Assembly: GCA_027036675.1 (NCBI GenBank)
Contig: JALWDW010000017.1
Coordinates: 1-43,052, forward strand
Direction of reading: 5' to 3'
DNA length: 43,052 bases
Origin: Candidatus Dojkabacteria bacterium
GTDB lineage: Bacteria; Patescibacteriota; Dojkabacteria; SC72; JAHDCA01
Shown one piece after another: positions 32,118-41,722 of this stretch. Under the pieces are notes generated by a model, which was not told where the DNA came from, ran no database searches, and worked only from the letters and a program-made list of their open reading frames with translations. Both the position numbers and the translations under genes were made by a program. The stretch's first letter is position 1, and the number at the start of each line of letters is the position of its first letter.

Positions 32118-32909
32118 ATGTACCGAGCAAAATCCAAAAAGATACGACCTTCTCGCAACAAACATCGCAAAAGTTCGCCGATGGGCGGTAGCCCCAACAC
32201 GCCGGCACCGACAAGACGCGTGGCACGTGGCAAACCGAGCAAACGCAAGATCCTTATCGTACTGGTTGCGTTATTGGTAGTCGCCCTCGGAGGCGCCTCC
32301 GCACTATCGTATATCAAATGGAGAGACGCGGAGAGAAGATTGGAAAGTTTCAACGACCCAGCCCAATACGAGAAACTGCAAATGGAGCGCGCTCAAGCGA
32401 CTATCGACGCTTTGGGGAAATTGATGATCCTGCCGGATGAAAAACCTACGATAGCAACCATAGTGGACGTGGAGTCCCTGAAAAAACAAAACCCCGAATT
32501 CTACAAAAACGCGCGTAACGACGATAAAATACTGGTATACCCAAACAAAGCGATCATATACCGCGAGTCGGAGAATATAATTGTCAATGTGCTACCCGTG
32601 GTGACCGTACCTCGAAACAATACCGCGCAAGGTCTTCAAGTCGAAGTGATAGATGGTACGGATCGTGGAGATGCATTCAATACGGTCAAGGATCGGATCG
32701 CCAAACTTGCGAACGGGCAAGTGGTTGATGGCGGCAAAGCAGATACGACGTATGATAAGACAGTGGTTTATGACATCTCGGACGGAAAGAAAACCGAGCA
32801 AATAAAGAAGTTGGCAAGCGATCTGGGATACGAGTATTCGGATTCGATCCCGGCCGGCATAGCTTCTCAAGCGGACACTGTGGTGATTTTGGGTAATGAT
32901 ATATTTTAG
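32118..32909 (+). CDS. Membrane-anchored LytR_C-domain protein
   Basis: A single-pass protein of 263 residues from the ATG at 32118. An upstream ATG at 32085 would add 11 residues, but a TG-C-TAGGAT -10-like element at 32076-32084 abuts it and would place the transcription start inside that extension. A very basic cytosolic tail of about 45 residues precedes one membrane helix (ILIVLVALLVVALGGASAL). A coiled region follows (about 75-105), then a middle domain. The C-terminal ~90 residues match LytR_C (GLQVEVIDGTDRGDAF..., ending ADTVVILGNDIF). LytR_C is found at the end of some cell-wall polymer transferases and alone in many CPR proteins; its ligand is unknown. The catalytic LytR-CpsA-Psr domain is absent. 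Confidence 0.82.
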   Translation: MYRAKSKKIRPSRNKHRKSSPMGGSPNTPAPTRRVARGKPSKRKILIVLVALLVVALGGASALSYIKWRDAERRLESFNDPAQYEKLQMERAQATIDALGKLMILPDEKPTIATIVDVESLKKQNPEFYKNARNDDKILVYPNKAIIYRESENIIVNVLPVVTVPRNNTAQGLQVEVIDGTDRGDAFNTVKDRIAKLANGQVVDGGKADTTYDKTVVYDISDGKKTEQIKKLASDLGYEYSDSIPAGIASQADTVVILGNDIF

Positions 32910-32966
32910 CCGGTATCCCCCACCGGTTCGTAAGAGGTTTAAGTTGATGTGAACAATTGGACCGAG

Positions 32967-33728
32967 ATGCGTGGTAACAAGTATATTTTCTCCGGGATGG
33001 CCATATTGGCCCTCTCTGGACTGATCGCTATGTCGGGATTCGGCCATGTGTCGGCGATCGAAAGTTCAAATTACAAGACGGAACCGCACAACGAAGGGAA
33101 TAGTAGTGAGAGGTCAACTTCCACGCATTACCAAGTGGATAGTCAAGTCGGCGATGTGGCGGTGGGTACGTCGGGAAGTGGTGCATATCAACTGGATCAC
33201 GGTTATTTATACCCGGACAGCGCCGTGTCGCTTACATTCATAGTAGCTCCAGAAAAAAGGGTGGCGAACCCGCCCAACGGTGACGCCCCGCCAAACTGGG
33301 ATCTGTCGGATATAAGGCTGCGTATCAATCCTGTGGGAAGCGACAATGTGCTTTTTGAAGATACGGTGGGCCCTACCGATACTGACGGTAGATGGGTTAC
33401 ACCGATCCCTGCGAATATTTCGCCGGGTGTGTACGATATACGTGTCAAAGGTTTATCTCATTTGTCGCTATTGAAGACCAGTGTCAATTTGTCGGCCGGC
33501 AACAATCTTGTGGATATGAGTGATGACGGCAGCGGGGGTATCGTATATATGTTGGCAGGAGACGTGAATTTGACGTTTGGCGACGACAAAGTAAATTCAT
33601 TGGATATAGGTACGACATTGCGCGATCTCAATACATCGACGTACCGCACGGACCTAAATCAAGACGACAAAGTGAATTCACTGGACTTGGGCATGGTGAT
33701 TACCAATTTAAATTTGACGGGTCAATAG
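32967..33728 (+). CDS. Secreted protein with a C-terminal type I dockerin-like domain
   Basis: A 253-residue exported protein from ATG 32967; the frame is open from a GTG at 32949, but the ATG gives a better signal peptide (KYIFSGMAILALSGLIAMSG, cleavage near VSA). The middle (about 60-190) is beta-rich. The last ~58 residues contain two calcium-loop repeats, GDVNLTFGDDKVNSLDIGTTL and DLNQDDKVNSLDLGMVI. The second matches the dockerin loop DxNxDxxVNxxD exactly; the first has a three-residue insertion. Dockerins bind cohesins, and a cohesin-domain protein is encoded three bases downstream. No transmembrane anchor follows, so the protein probably sits on the cell surface through that contact. 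Confidence 0.85.
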   Translation: MRGNKYIFSGMAILALSGLIAMSGFGHVSAIESSNYKTEPHNEGNSSERSTSTHYQVDSQVGDVAVGTSGSGAYQLDHGYLYPDSAVSLTFIVAPEKRVANPPNGDAPPNWDLSDIRLRINPVGSDNVLFEDTVGPTDTDGRWVTPIPANISPGVYDIRVKGLSHLSLLKTSVNLSAGNNLVDMSDDGSGGIVYMLAGDVNLTFGDDKVNSLDIGTTLRDLNTSTYRTDLNQDDKVNSLDLGMVITNLNLTGQ

Positions 33729-33731
33729 GAA

Positions 33732-35924
33732 ATGAAGAGACGAATTATCTCTGTTTTATCATTTACGGCGTTGTTTTTCGGCATGTCGATATTCATGACC
33801 GTATTTGGAGTCGGCGGTAGATCGTCGGTATTGCGTTCGGTGGTACACGCGGCAAGCGGTCAGTATTCTTTTTCCCCCTCCTCTGGCATTTTCTATGTCG
33901 GCCGGCAATTTAATATCCGCTCGAATATCACAACTGACGAGGGCACCACGGCCGCTGATTTCATAGTTGATTATGATGATACGAAATTGCAGATTGTGGA
34001 CGCCGATGCGGGCAATGGAGGGGTTCAAATTTTTACCGGCAATTTGTATCCAAATTACCCGGTAGGCGCAAACAGTGTCAACGGCAACAGGATCATATTG
34101 ACGGGTTTCACATCTAATACAAGTGGCGTATTGCAAGGTGGTGGGACGGGCTGGTTTGGAACGATACGGGCCTTGGTGGTAAATACCGCGCCTGCAGGCA
34201 CAGATATGACCTATGAGTTCACCGGTGTCGGCAATACGACTGATTCAAATATATCCGACATCAATGGGATAGACATGCTGGACGGCATCACCAACGGTAA
34301 TTATATTCTGCTTGAGGATAATACGGACCCTTATTTCAGCGACTGGCAACCCGGGCATGGTGCCACAAATGTCAGTGTGGGCAGTGATGTGTATTTCAGA
34401 GTGAACGACGACGAAAGCGGTGTCGATATTACCTCCGTCACAGCCACCATAGATGGTATCTCGTATCATTACGGCGATCCCGGGTTTAGTTACAGTTGTA
34501 CAAGGAGCAATTATGATGTAGTCCCCTATTGCGATGTTACGATAAATCCGACCCACGATTTCCCTTACGATTATGATGTACATGTCAACCTATACGCGGA
34601 AGATCTTGCGGCCAACGTCGGCACACCGCCCATACCGGATCACAACAGCGCCACGGACAGCTACACATTCCATACTGAGTTTGATGTAAATCCGCCATAC
34701 ACCACGAATAATATTCCGGCCCGTTCGTCCGGTAGTGCAAGTACGGATACCGACATATCTTTTGATCTGAGAGATGACGAGACTGGAGTGGAAATTAGCT
34801 CGGTTTCTATCACGGTAAACGGGGTAGTGTACACGGCCGGTGGCCCCAACGCATTTGCGTATACGGGTAATAGCACCAATTATCATATAGTGATAAATCC
34901 CGTACATGAATTTGAGGAGAACGAGTTGGTGTTTGTACAGATTGACGCGCGTGACCGCGCTACGGCTTGGGGCGCTCCCGCGTACAATTGGTTGCATGAA
35001 AATTACTGGTTTAAGACGCGGGATACGAAGACTCCTTGGGTGGATCGTCGTATTCCGGATGTAGCGGCGCATACCGGCATTGATACCAACGATCCGATCA
35101 CGTTTCATGTCAACGATCTCGGTATAGGAGTTGATATATCGACACTTGAAATCGTCGTTGATGGGACCCGATATACGGTGGGTGACACGACATATACCGG
35201 TGACTCGTCAGACTATCTGATCAATCTGCCCGTTCCGGCCAATGGTTGGCAATACGATCATCCGGTGGGTATCGGGATAAATGTTTGCGATTTTTCACAT
35301 AATTGTATGACGACTGATACGTATGCTTTTGTCAGGCAATCATACACCTGCCCCGTATGTCCGGTATGCGAAGATTGTGAAAAATGTGATACTCCCGTTG
35401 AGGATAAATGTGAAAGTTGTGACGAGCTTGTCGAAAAGAAGTGCACCGGGGCGAAAGATACCCGTTCGGTGGATGGTGCGACAGATTACAAAGTAAGAAA
35501 ACAGATCGCCAACAAGTATGTAACCGAAGTGCGGGTAACGGAATTCAATGACGTGCGTTTTGACGGTTGGCGGAAAATAATTTTTGCGCGGAGGATTAAG
35601 CTGAATGGTACGGCGACTGCGGGGGCGATGTTGCGGTTGAGATTCGATGACGATAAATACTCGTTCTCGGTGCCTGTGGATCAAGATGGCAATTGGTCGA
35701 TTGATCTGAAAAATATGTTTGGACATGGAGATCACAAGATCGTTGCCGGTGTGGTTGTCGATGGGGTGGAAAGCGAAGAAAGCGAATTGGGCTGGTTTCA
35801 TATAGTAAATCTGTGGTGGCTGCTCCTTTTGTTATCTCTCGGTGGGGTTGCTGTCCGTTATATATATAAGAGGTATTTTAAATATAAAGATGAAAAAAAG
35901 AAGAAAAGGACGAAGAAAGCGTAA
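33732..35924 (+). CDS. Membrane-anchored cohesin-domain protein with Ig-like repeats
   Basis: A 730-residue exported protein. Residues 1-41 are a signal peptide. Residues ~43-194 match a cohesin-type beta-sandwich (SFSPSSGIFYVGRQFNI, then FIVDYDDTKLQIVDA, and ILTGFTS). Three Ig-like repeats follow (about 198-315, 318-428 and 432-535), each with a D..(S/T/I)GV(D/E)I segment and a (D/N)G..Y turn. A cysteine-rich linker (540-571) has eight cysteines, most spaced CxxC. Another beta-sandwich (about 600-690, with VDQDGNWSIDL) precedes a membrane helix (693-710) and a lysine-rich cytosolic tail. The layout is that of an envelope scaffold holding a dockerin partner, presumably the preceding gene's product. 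The next gene overlaps its 3' end. Confidence 0.87.
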   Translation: MKRRIISVLSFTALFFGMSIFMTVFGVGGRSSVLRSVVHAASGQYSFSPSSGIFYVGRQFNIRSNITTDEGTTAADFIVDYDDTKLQIVDADAGNGGVQIFTGNLYPNYPVGANSVNGNRIILTGFTSNTSGVLQGGGTGWFGTIRALVVNTAPAGTDMTYEFTGVGNTTDSNISDINGIDMLDGITNGNYILLEDNTDPYFSDWQPGHGATNVSVGSDVYFRVNDDESGVDITSVTATIDGISYHYGDPGFSYSCTRSNYDVVPYCDVTINPTHDFPYDYDVHVNLYAEDLAANVGTPPIPDHNSATDSYTFHTEFDVNPPYTTNNIPARSSGSASTDTDISFDLRDDETGVEISSVSITVNGVVYTAGGPNAFAYTGNSTNYHIVINPVHEFEENELVFVQIDARDRATAWGAPAYNWLHENYWFKTRDTKTPWVDRRIPDVAAHTGIDTNDPITFHVNDLGIGVDISTLEIVVDGTRYTVGDTTYTGDSSDYLINLPVPANGWQYDHPVGIGINVCDFSHNCMTTDTYAFVRQSYTCPVCPVCEDCEKCDTPVEDKCESCDELVEKKCTGAKDTRSVDGATDYKVRKQIANKYVTEVRVTEFNDVRFDGWRKIIFARRIKLNGTATAGAMLRLRFDDDKYSFSVPVDQDGNWSIDLKNMFGHGDHKIVAGVVVDGVESEESELGWFHIVNLWWLLLLLSLGGVAVRYIYKRYFKYKDEKKKKRTKKA

Positions 35925-36597
35925 CGCGCGCATGAAACGTATCGCAATAATTGGGGGCTTTGTTTTGCTTGGACTGATCATCTTGATCACAGGTATTCGT
36001 ATATATGGGCATAGTCCGGACCGACGAATGTTTGATATACATGGCAGTATCAAGAACGTGGCGGATGGCAAGCCGATGGCTGGCATGATCGTACGCGTGA
36101 ACAATCGCGAGGTTGTCACAAATAAGGATGGCTCGTTCGCATTTACCGGTGTGCCAGAAGGTGCGGTATTGACCGTAAGTGGTGCCGGATTGTACGGCGA
36201 TATGGTGTTTACCATTACTGATGACAAGCCGTTGAATATATATGTCGATGTCTCGGCGGAGCAATTTTTGATCAAGTTGAGGGAGCTTTATAAGTACAGG
36301 AAATTTGGTGCGGCATACGATCTGTTGACTTCGGAATATGCGGACAAAATTTCTTTGGAAGATTTTGTGGCTTCTGAAAATCGCTATTTCGACGGTATTT
36401 TGCATGTCGATTCTCCCAATCCGTGCCAGATCGAAAATGTCGTCTTCGAAGATCGCAAATACGATCCTGCCGGTACCAGTATGGACGCAGACATGATTTT
36501 TTATCTGTCCGGTGCATGTGAAGGTGTGCGAAGATATGTACGCAGGGTAATTGTAGTCGGTAATGGCGATACCTATAGTTGGCAATATGCACCGTAG
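35890..36597 (+). CDS. Membrane-anchored protein with a carboxypeptidase-regulatory-like domain
   Basis: I start this 235-residue protein at ATG 35890, overlapping the cohesin gene by 35 bases. ATG 35932 (MKRIAIIGG), just after the previous stop, is an alternative; the GTG at 35842 is unlikely. A strongly basic tip precedes one membrane helix (IAIIGGFVLLGLIILITGI). Outside the membrane, residues ~47-125 match a carboxypeptidase-D regulatory-like beta-sandwich (DIHGSIKNVADGKPMAGMIV, NKDGSFAFTGVPEG). The last ~110 residues resemble an NTF2-like fold (KLRELYKYRKFGAAYDLLTS). No catalytic residues are apparent. The overlap with the cohesin gene implies co-expression and perhaps joint assembly. Confidence 0.8.
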   Translation: MKKRRKGRRKRNARMKRIAIIGGFVLLGLIILITGIRIYGHSPDRRMFDIHGSIKNVADGKPMAGMIVRVNNREVVTNKDGSFAFTGVPEGAVLTVSGAGLYGDMVFTITDDKPLNIYVDVSAEQFLIKLRELYKYRKFGAAYDLLTSEYADKISLEDFVASENRYFDGILHVDSPNPCQIENVVFEDRKYDPAGTSMDADMIFYLSGACEGVRRYVRRVIVVGNGDTYSWQYAP

Positions 36598-36610
36598 CCT
36601 GTACATAGAT

Positions 36611-36639
36611 TGGTAACACATGCTATGCTGTGTATAGAT
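36611..36639 (+). promoter_or_regulatory. Promoter of the giant fibre gene
   Basis: TTGGTA (36611-36616), a 17-base spacer and TATAGA (36634-36639) form a standard two-box promoter. The predicted start is near 36646, about 40 bases before the ATG at 36686. The fibre gene can thus be expressed apart from the cohesin genes. Confidence 0.55.
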
Positions 36640-36685
36640 ATCTGAGGTGTGTATAGGTAGGATAGATGATGTCGTCAGAAAATAG

Positions 36686-39600
36686 ATGAGAAAATTACCT
36701 CGCAGATACAATATATACCGAATTCTGAGTGTCGTATCTGCCTTGGCGATCTTTACTTTATTCGCTCCCCTACTCTCCACCGCCAATGCGCAGGTCCCGC
36801 AGTTTATAAATTACCAAGGTAAATTGAAAGATTCTGGTGGGAATCCTCTTACCGGTACGTACGATTTCCGTATGCGAATTTATGATGATCCCACTGCCGG
36901 TACTCTGCTATATGCTGACGAACATGCAGGGATAAATGTGAGACCGGGGGGGATATTCAATGTTGCCATAGGCTCCGGTACAGTGATGACTCCGCCAAAT
37001 CAGCCATTTTCCTCGCTGGAGTTTACCGAACCTTATTACCTCTCCGTTGAAGTCGGTCAAAACGGCGTGTGGGATGGTGAAATGACACCGAGGGTGCCGT
37101 TGGCCACGTATATGTATGCATTCAATTCGCAACAATTGGAAGGGCATAGCGCAGGCAATGGCGCGGACGATGTGTTGGTGCTCGATAGCAATGGGGATAT
37201 AAATTTTGCAGGGAATATCATCACTACCGGAAATATAGAGAGCGGTGCAATCACTGTGGAAGAATCCGAATATTCAGCCTTCGCTGTCTTCGAAGATACA
37301 AGCAATGCCGTCAGTACATCGATACATGTGGGGAACGGCTCGCCCGAGAATATAGTCGTCGCAGGTGCCGGTTCTTTGTACCTGGATGAGGCGGGCAACG
37401 TATTCGTCAAAGAGAGCGGAACCGGGAATACGGGTTGGGTGGAATTGGCTACGATTACGAGCGTGGGCAACATATACAATACGGATGGTACATTGACAGG
37501 CAATCGTGTCGTTGACGCCGGCGGGCATTTGCTTAGGTTTCATAATAATTGGATTGATTACGACATACGTGATGATTCATCGGCTATCATTGCCGACGAC
37601 GGGAATGCAAGGAGTAGGTTTGATATTGAGCCCACATTTTTTCAGCTGTATTCACAAGATGCCGGTAGCTTGGCTCAGAGTTCCATCCAGGGTGACCCGA
37701 CCGGAGAGATAATATTGACATCCAACAGTACTGGAGCGGCAAACGATAGGATGCGAGTTATCGTGAATACTGATCAATTTGACATTGTAACCGATGATAC
37801 GACCTTCAGAGGCGCCACATACGACAAGGACTATTCGGCAAATTTCACGGATCGGTCTCTGGTGGACAAACAATATGTGGATAAGCAGCTGATGTGGGAA
37901 ATTGTCAATGGTGGGGAGAGAATACAACCAAAGGACAATAGCGTGCGGCAGATCTTCGTGGAAGAAAATTCAAACAGTTATACGCAGTTCAAAGTGGTGA
38001 ATAACAACGATACCGGCAACGTGGCCGGGGCCATCATTGAATTAAAGGGTTCCGGAGCCGACTTCACGAACAACATGTACATAGGCAAATATGGAGCGGC
38101 TTTTTGGATCCCTGAATTACAGGACAACGGAGCAGTCTTGACAGACAAAAATTTGGTGATAGGTACGGCTTCCGCTTCCAACGAGATACATTTCGTGGCC
38201 GGGAATTCGTACAGCGACTTACGTCCCGTGGTTGTTGCGGATAACGAAGGGTTTCGATATACATCGGATTTATCGGCGACGTATGTCGATAGGACATTGG
38301 TAGATAAAGGGTATGTGGACAGCTTGGTATCGACGAGTAGCTTCTGGGTTCCTGGCACGGCGGGTACTTATTCAATCCGCAGTACGGGTAATGCCGCTTC
38401 CGGCGGTGATGCGCAGGGAAATTATTCTGTGGCGATGGGCTACAATACTCGCGCTTCGACATATTTCGCAATGGCTGAAGGGACCTCTACCCTCGCCAAT
38501 GGGGAAGGTTCGCACGCAGAGGGGCGCGGTTCGCATGCTTTGGCCAACGCATCGCATTCAGAAGGTCAGCAAACTGTAGCGTCCGGATATAGCTCTCATG
38601 CGGAAGGGAATAATACGCGCGCTACGGGTATTGCTTCCCATGCCGAGGGGCTTCTTACCGTAGCACAAAATGCGTACCAGTATGCCGGCGGAATCTACAA
38701 TGTCGGTACGGCTACGGATACAATACACGAGATTGGTATAGGGACGGGAGCATCAAATAGGATGAATGCATTTGAAGTCTATACTGATGGCAGCATATTG
38801 GCACCAGAGTTCAGTATCGCTGAAATCAATGCGCGGGGGAGCAGTTCATTGACAACCAAAGAGTATGTGGACAATGCGATATCCACAGGTGCCAACAATA
38901 TATATAACAACGACGGTACGGTCGTAACGGACAGGACTGTGACATTTGACGATAAAGTTTTAGACTTTATGGCTGTGGGCGACAATAGCGAGTACAATTT
39001 GGATATGAGTGACACCGCCGGGGCCAATAGCTACTTCAGTATGTTGCCGGATGAGATGGAGTTCAATTCGGCTGCCGCGGGGAACGGTCCTGCGTCAAAT
39101 ATGATCATCGGTTCTACCCGGCTTGGCTTTCATCATGATGACGGGACGAACAATCTTGCCAGTGTGACCGTGAGCGACGACATTATCATCGAGGATGGTA
39201 TTCACAACCGTGGGGCGGTGTATTTGGCCGATTACTCGGCGAATTATACCGATCGTTCACTGGTGGACAAAGGGTATGTGGACGCGGCGATAACAAATGG
39301 GAAACAAACGTTGCAAGGTGTTGTCGATACATCGATTGCCAAAGATGGATACGTCACGGCTGATATGGGCGCCGGGGTTATTGAAGACGATGGTGGGCTT
39401 TTGTTTGTAGAAGCGCACGCAGGCAAAGACTTTGATTATGGTGCGGAAGGCTTCCTGGTATTTTCTCTCGCCGGAGGTATGGGTGATGCAGGGCACGCTT
39501 ATGTCTCTGATTATAGGAATGCCGGCAGTCGCAAAGGGCTGGAGTATTCCGCCGATTATTCCGCAGATTATACCGATCGTTCGCTGGTGGACAAAGGGTA

Positions 39601-41203
39601 TGTGGACAGTCTGAACAAAAAACTTTGGGATGCTGATCATGACACAGGAATTCAAGTAGAAGAAGCTAGTGATGAGGACAAAATCAGATTTGATACTGTG
39701 GGCATTCAGAGAATGGTAATAGATGAAAATGGCCATATAGGTTTGAACACAGAAAACTTCTCACATGACGTTTTGTTTTACGGTAATGTGTCCACGACCG
39801 TCAATGTGTTGCAGTCAAACTCGACGATGGCCGGGATAAATATCGACAGGTTCAGCGATGATGTTGAGCCTGCGCGCTTTGCGATGGATAAAGCTAGGGG
39901 TACAGAGTCTGCACCCGCAATCATTCAGTCTGGAGATGAGATTATAGAGATGTCTGGTGCCGCTTATGATGGCTCTCAATACATATCGGCAGGTGGTTTT
40001 ATAGTGAAAACTGACGGTACACCTGCTGCGAACAGTATACCGACAAGGTTAACTTTCTTAACCACTCGGGCAGGTGCTCTGGGTTCCGATGAGAAAATGG
40101 TTTTGACATCTGAAGGAGAATTGGGTATCGGTAATCTGGATCCTGATAGTGCTTTGCATGTGACAAGCGTATCCGGTCAAGTTGGCGAGGCAATCTTGAC
40201 ACTGGAAAACAGCACGGGTGATACGCAAGTTTTTAACGTGGACAATAATCCAGAAAATTATGTAACAGGCTCTGTTGGAGATATTGCAATAGACAACTTC
40301 CATGGAGATATATATATTAAACACTCTGGGGACGCCACCGATACGGGTTGGTTGCAATTGGCGGCGGGTGGCGGGTCGTTGTCGCCATGGACGCGTAGTG
40401 GGACGGATTTATCTCCTACCACGCCAGGCGACGATGTTGTATTAAATACCGGTGAGACATTGAGCATCGTTGATCTTGCGCAGGGGTCTATACCGTTTAT
40501 AGGTGCCGGCGGGATGGTTATGCAAGATAATTCCAACTTATACTGGGACGATACCAATAATAGGCTGGGAATCGGGACAGATAGTCCTGGTCATCAGCTG
40601 ACACTGGCCGGGGATGGTACATCTAACGCGGATGCGTCTTTGGAAATGGCGGTATACGCCGACTCAGGGCAGCCCGCCGGACTTTACCTCCATAGGGCTC
40701 GGGGTTCTGACTCCTCCCCAACAGCTATCGTTGATACCTTACCGATTGGGGGAATCATGGCCGGAGGATACGACGGTACAGCTATGGTGGAGTATTCAGC
40801 CGGTATACAGATGGATGCAACGGAGGATTGGTCCTCCACCGCCCATGGTACGAGGATATTTTTCTCTACAACTGAAAATGGAACGACAGGTATGGTTAAC
40901 CGTATGGTGATAGATGATAATGGTAATATAGGTATCGGTACGACATCACCTGATTACGAATTGCAAGTTGACGGTACAATCGCCCCTGAGACTACTGATA
41001 CGTTGGGACTTGGTACAAGTGCCCTGAGGTGGGATCTGTACGCGGACGAGATCGACGTAAACAGCTTGACAGTCAATAGCTTGCTAAACGCACCGCGAAG
41101 CAATACGGCGCCGGCATCTCCTGTCGCGGGCACGATCTATTTCAACACCGCGGACAACAAGTTGAAGGCGTACGACGGTACGACCTGGCACGATTTGTAT
41201 TAG
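36686..41203 (+). CDS. Giant secreted fibre/adhesin with YadA-head-like and 'VDKGYVD' repeats
   Basis: A 1505-residue secreted protein. A signal peptide (about 1-36, ending STANA-Q) is followed by the QFINYQGKLKDSGGNPLTG module (about 37-155, ending PRVPLATYMYAFNSQQLEG), often found at the start of long fibre-like proteins in CPR and other bacteria. Four spaced copies of a (D)RSLVDKGYVD-type motif occur near residues 388, 535, 855 and 964, with a related TTKEYVD near 722; similar motifs occur in phage-tail-fibre-like trimers. Residues ~570-670 are YadA-head-like repeats (YSSHAEGNNTRATG, ASHAEGL). The C-terminus ends in PVAGTIYFNTADNKLKAYDG, with no membrane anchor or YadA barrel. Trimeric assembly is inferred from these motifs. 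Attachment to the cell must be by another route, possibly the neighbouring proteins. Confidence 0.9.
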   Translation: MRKLPRRYNIYRILSVVSALAIFTLFAPLLSTANAQVPQFINYQGKLKDSGGNPLTGTYDFRMRIYDDPTAGTLLYADEHAGINVRPGGIFNVAIGSGTVMTPPNQPFSSLEFTEPYYLSVEVGQNGVWDGEMTPRVPLATYMYAFNSQQLEGHSAGNGADDVLVLDSNGDINFAGNIITTGNIESGAITVEESEYSAFAVFEDTSNAVSTSIHVGNGSPENIVVAGAGSLYLDEAGNVFVKESGTGNTGWVELATITSVGNIYNTDGTLTGNRVVDAGGHLLRFHNNWIDYDIRDDSSAIIADDGNARSRFDIEPTFFQLYSQDAGSLAQSSIQGDPTGEIILTSNSTGAANDRMRVIVNTDQFDIVTDDTTFRGATYDKDYSANFTDRSLVDKQYVDKQLMWEIVNGGERIQPKDNSVRQIFVEENSNSYTQFKVVNNNDTGNVAGAIIELKGSGADFTNNMYIGKYGAAFWIPELQDNGAVLTDKNLVIGTASASNEIHFVAGNSYSDLRPVVVADNEGFRYTSDLSATYVDRTLVDKGYVDSLVSTSSFWVPGTAGTYSIRSTGNAASGGDAQGNYSVAMGYNTRASTYFAMAEGTSTLANGEGSHAEGRGSHALANASHSEGQQTVASGYSSHAEGNNTRATGIASHAEGLLTVAQNAYQYAGGIYNVGTATDTIHEIGIGTGASNRMNAFEVYTDGSILAPEFSIAEINARGSSSLTTKEYVDNAISTGANNIYNNDGTVVTDRTVTFDDKVLDFMAVGDNSEYNLDMSDTAGANSYFSMLPDEMEFNSAAAGNGPASNMIIGSTRLGFHHDDGTNNLASVTVSDDIIIEDGIHNRGAVYLADYSANYTDRSLVDKGYVDAAITNGKQTLQGVVDTSIAKDGYVTADMGAGVIEDDGGLLFVEAHAGKDFDYGAEGFLVFSLAGGMGDAGHAYVSDYRNAGSRKGLEYSADYSADYTDRSLVDKGYVDSLNKKLWDADHDTGIQVEEASDEDKIRFDTVGIQRMVIDENGHIGLNTENFSHDVLFYGNVSTTVNVLQSNSTMAGINIDRFSDDVEPARFAMDKARGTESAPAIIQSGDEIIEMSGAAYDGSQYISAGGFIVKTDGTPAANSIPTRLTFLTTRAGALGSDEKMVLTSEGELGIGNLDPDSALHVTSVSGQVGEAILTLENSTGDTQVFNVDNNPENYVTGSVGDIAIDNFHGDIYIKHSGDATDTGWLQLAAGGGSLSPWTRSGTDLSPTTPGDDVVLNTGETLSIVDLAQGSIPFIGAGGMVMQDNSNLYWDDTNNRLGIGTDSPGHQLTLAGDGTSNADASLEMAVYADSGQPAGLYLHRARGSDSSPTAIVDTLPIGGIMAGGYDGTAMVEYSAGIQMDATEDWSSTAHGTRIFFSTTENGTTGMVNRMVIDDNGNIGIGTTSPDYELQVDGTIAPETTDTLGLGTSALRWDLYADEIDVNSLTVNSLLNAPRSNTAPASPVAGTIYFNTADNKLKAYDGTTWHDLY

Positions 41204-41236
41204 TTGGTACACTCTCCTACCCTGTCGGTGAAGTCT

Positions 41237-41641
41237 TCACGGTACTGAATGTGTCACATGATCCTCCCTGCTCCACCCCGGCGTCATTCTACACGCTATC
41301 AGGGCTCCTTTCTTTGGATCTTTTGACTTACCGTAATGGATTTGTCCCGGTGGGATGAGATGTGAGTCGCCTTCTACCATTTGAATGACTTTACCGTCCA
41401 CATGCAATTCCAACTCTCCTTTGAGTACAGTGTAGACTTCGGTGGTTTTTTTGTGATAATGCGGTTCGCTATCGAATATGAATGATACGACTTCGCTCCA
41501 TCCGGGGTGGTCCCGAGTCGGTTCTATATCCGCAATCAATTTGTAGATTGATTTGCCTTGTTTCTGGACGATAATTTCTTTATCCGGATATTTGTCTTTG
41601 AGATACTCTAGTGCTTCTTCCAGTGTCATATCATGTGTCAA
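41237..41641 (-). CDS. Cupin-domain protein
   Basis: A small 134-residue single-domain cupin. The first cupin motif is PHYHKKTTEVYTVLKGELEL, providing H61, H63 and E68 as metal ligands; the second is GDSHLIPPGQIHYG, providing H102. An N-terminal helix-rich segment (about 1-30) precedes the barrel. Such proteins are often sugar-phosphate isomerase-like or metal-binding enzymes; the substrate cannot be told from sequence. It converges with the fibre gene, with a 33-base gap and no obvious terminator. Two ATGs (41641 and 41629) are possible starts; I use the first. Confidence 0.88.
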   Translation of the reverse strand: MTHDMTLEEALEYLKDKYPDKEIIVQKQGKSIYKLIADIEPTRDHPGWSEVVSFIFDSEPHYHKKTTEVYTVLKGELELHVDGKVIQMVEGDSHLIPPGQIHYGKSKDPKKGALIACRMTPGWSREDHVTHSVP

Positions 41642-41722
41642 TTTATATTAGTCATACTCGGACAGTAGTACGATTGTACACATCGTGCCGGACTCAGGCT
41701 AGTGAGGGCCCGCTCGGCAGGA

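Noticed and set aside
36686-41203. Diversity-generating retroelement target
   Set aside because: No reverse transcriptase, accessory protein or template/variable repeat pair is seen; the repeats are ordinary structural motifs.
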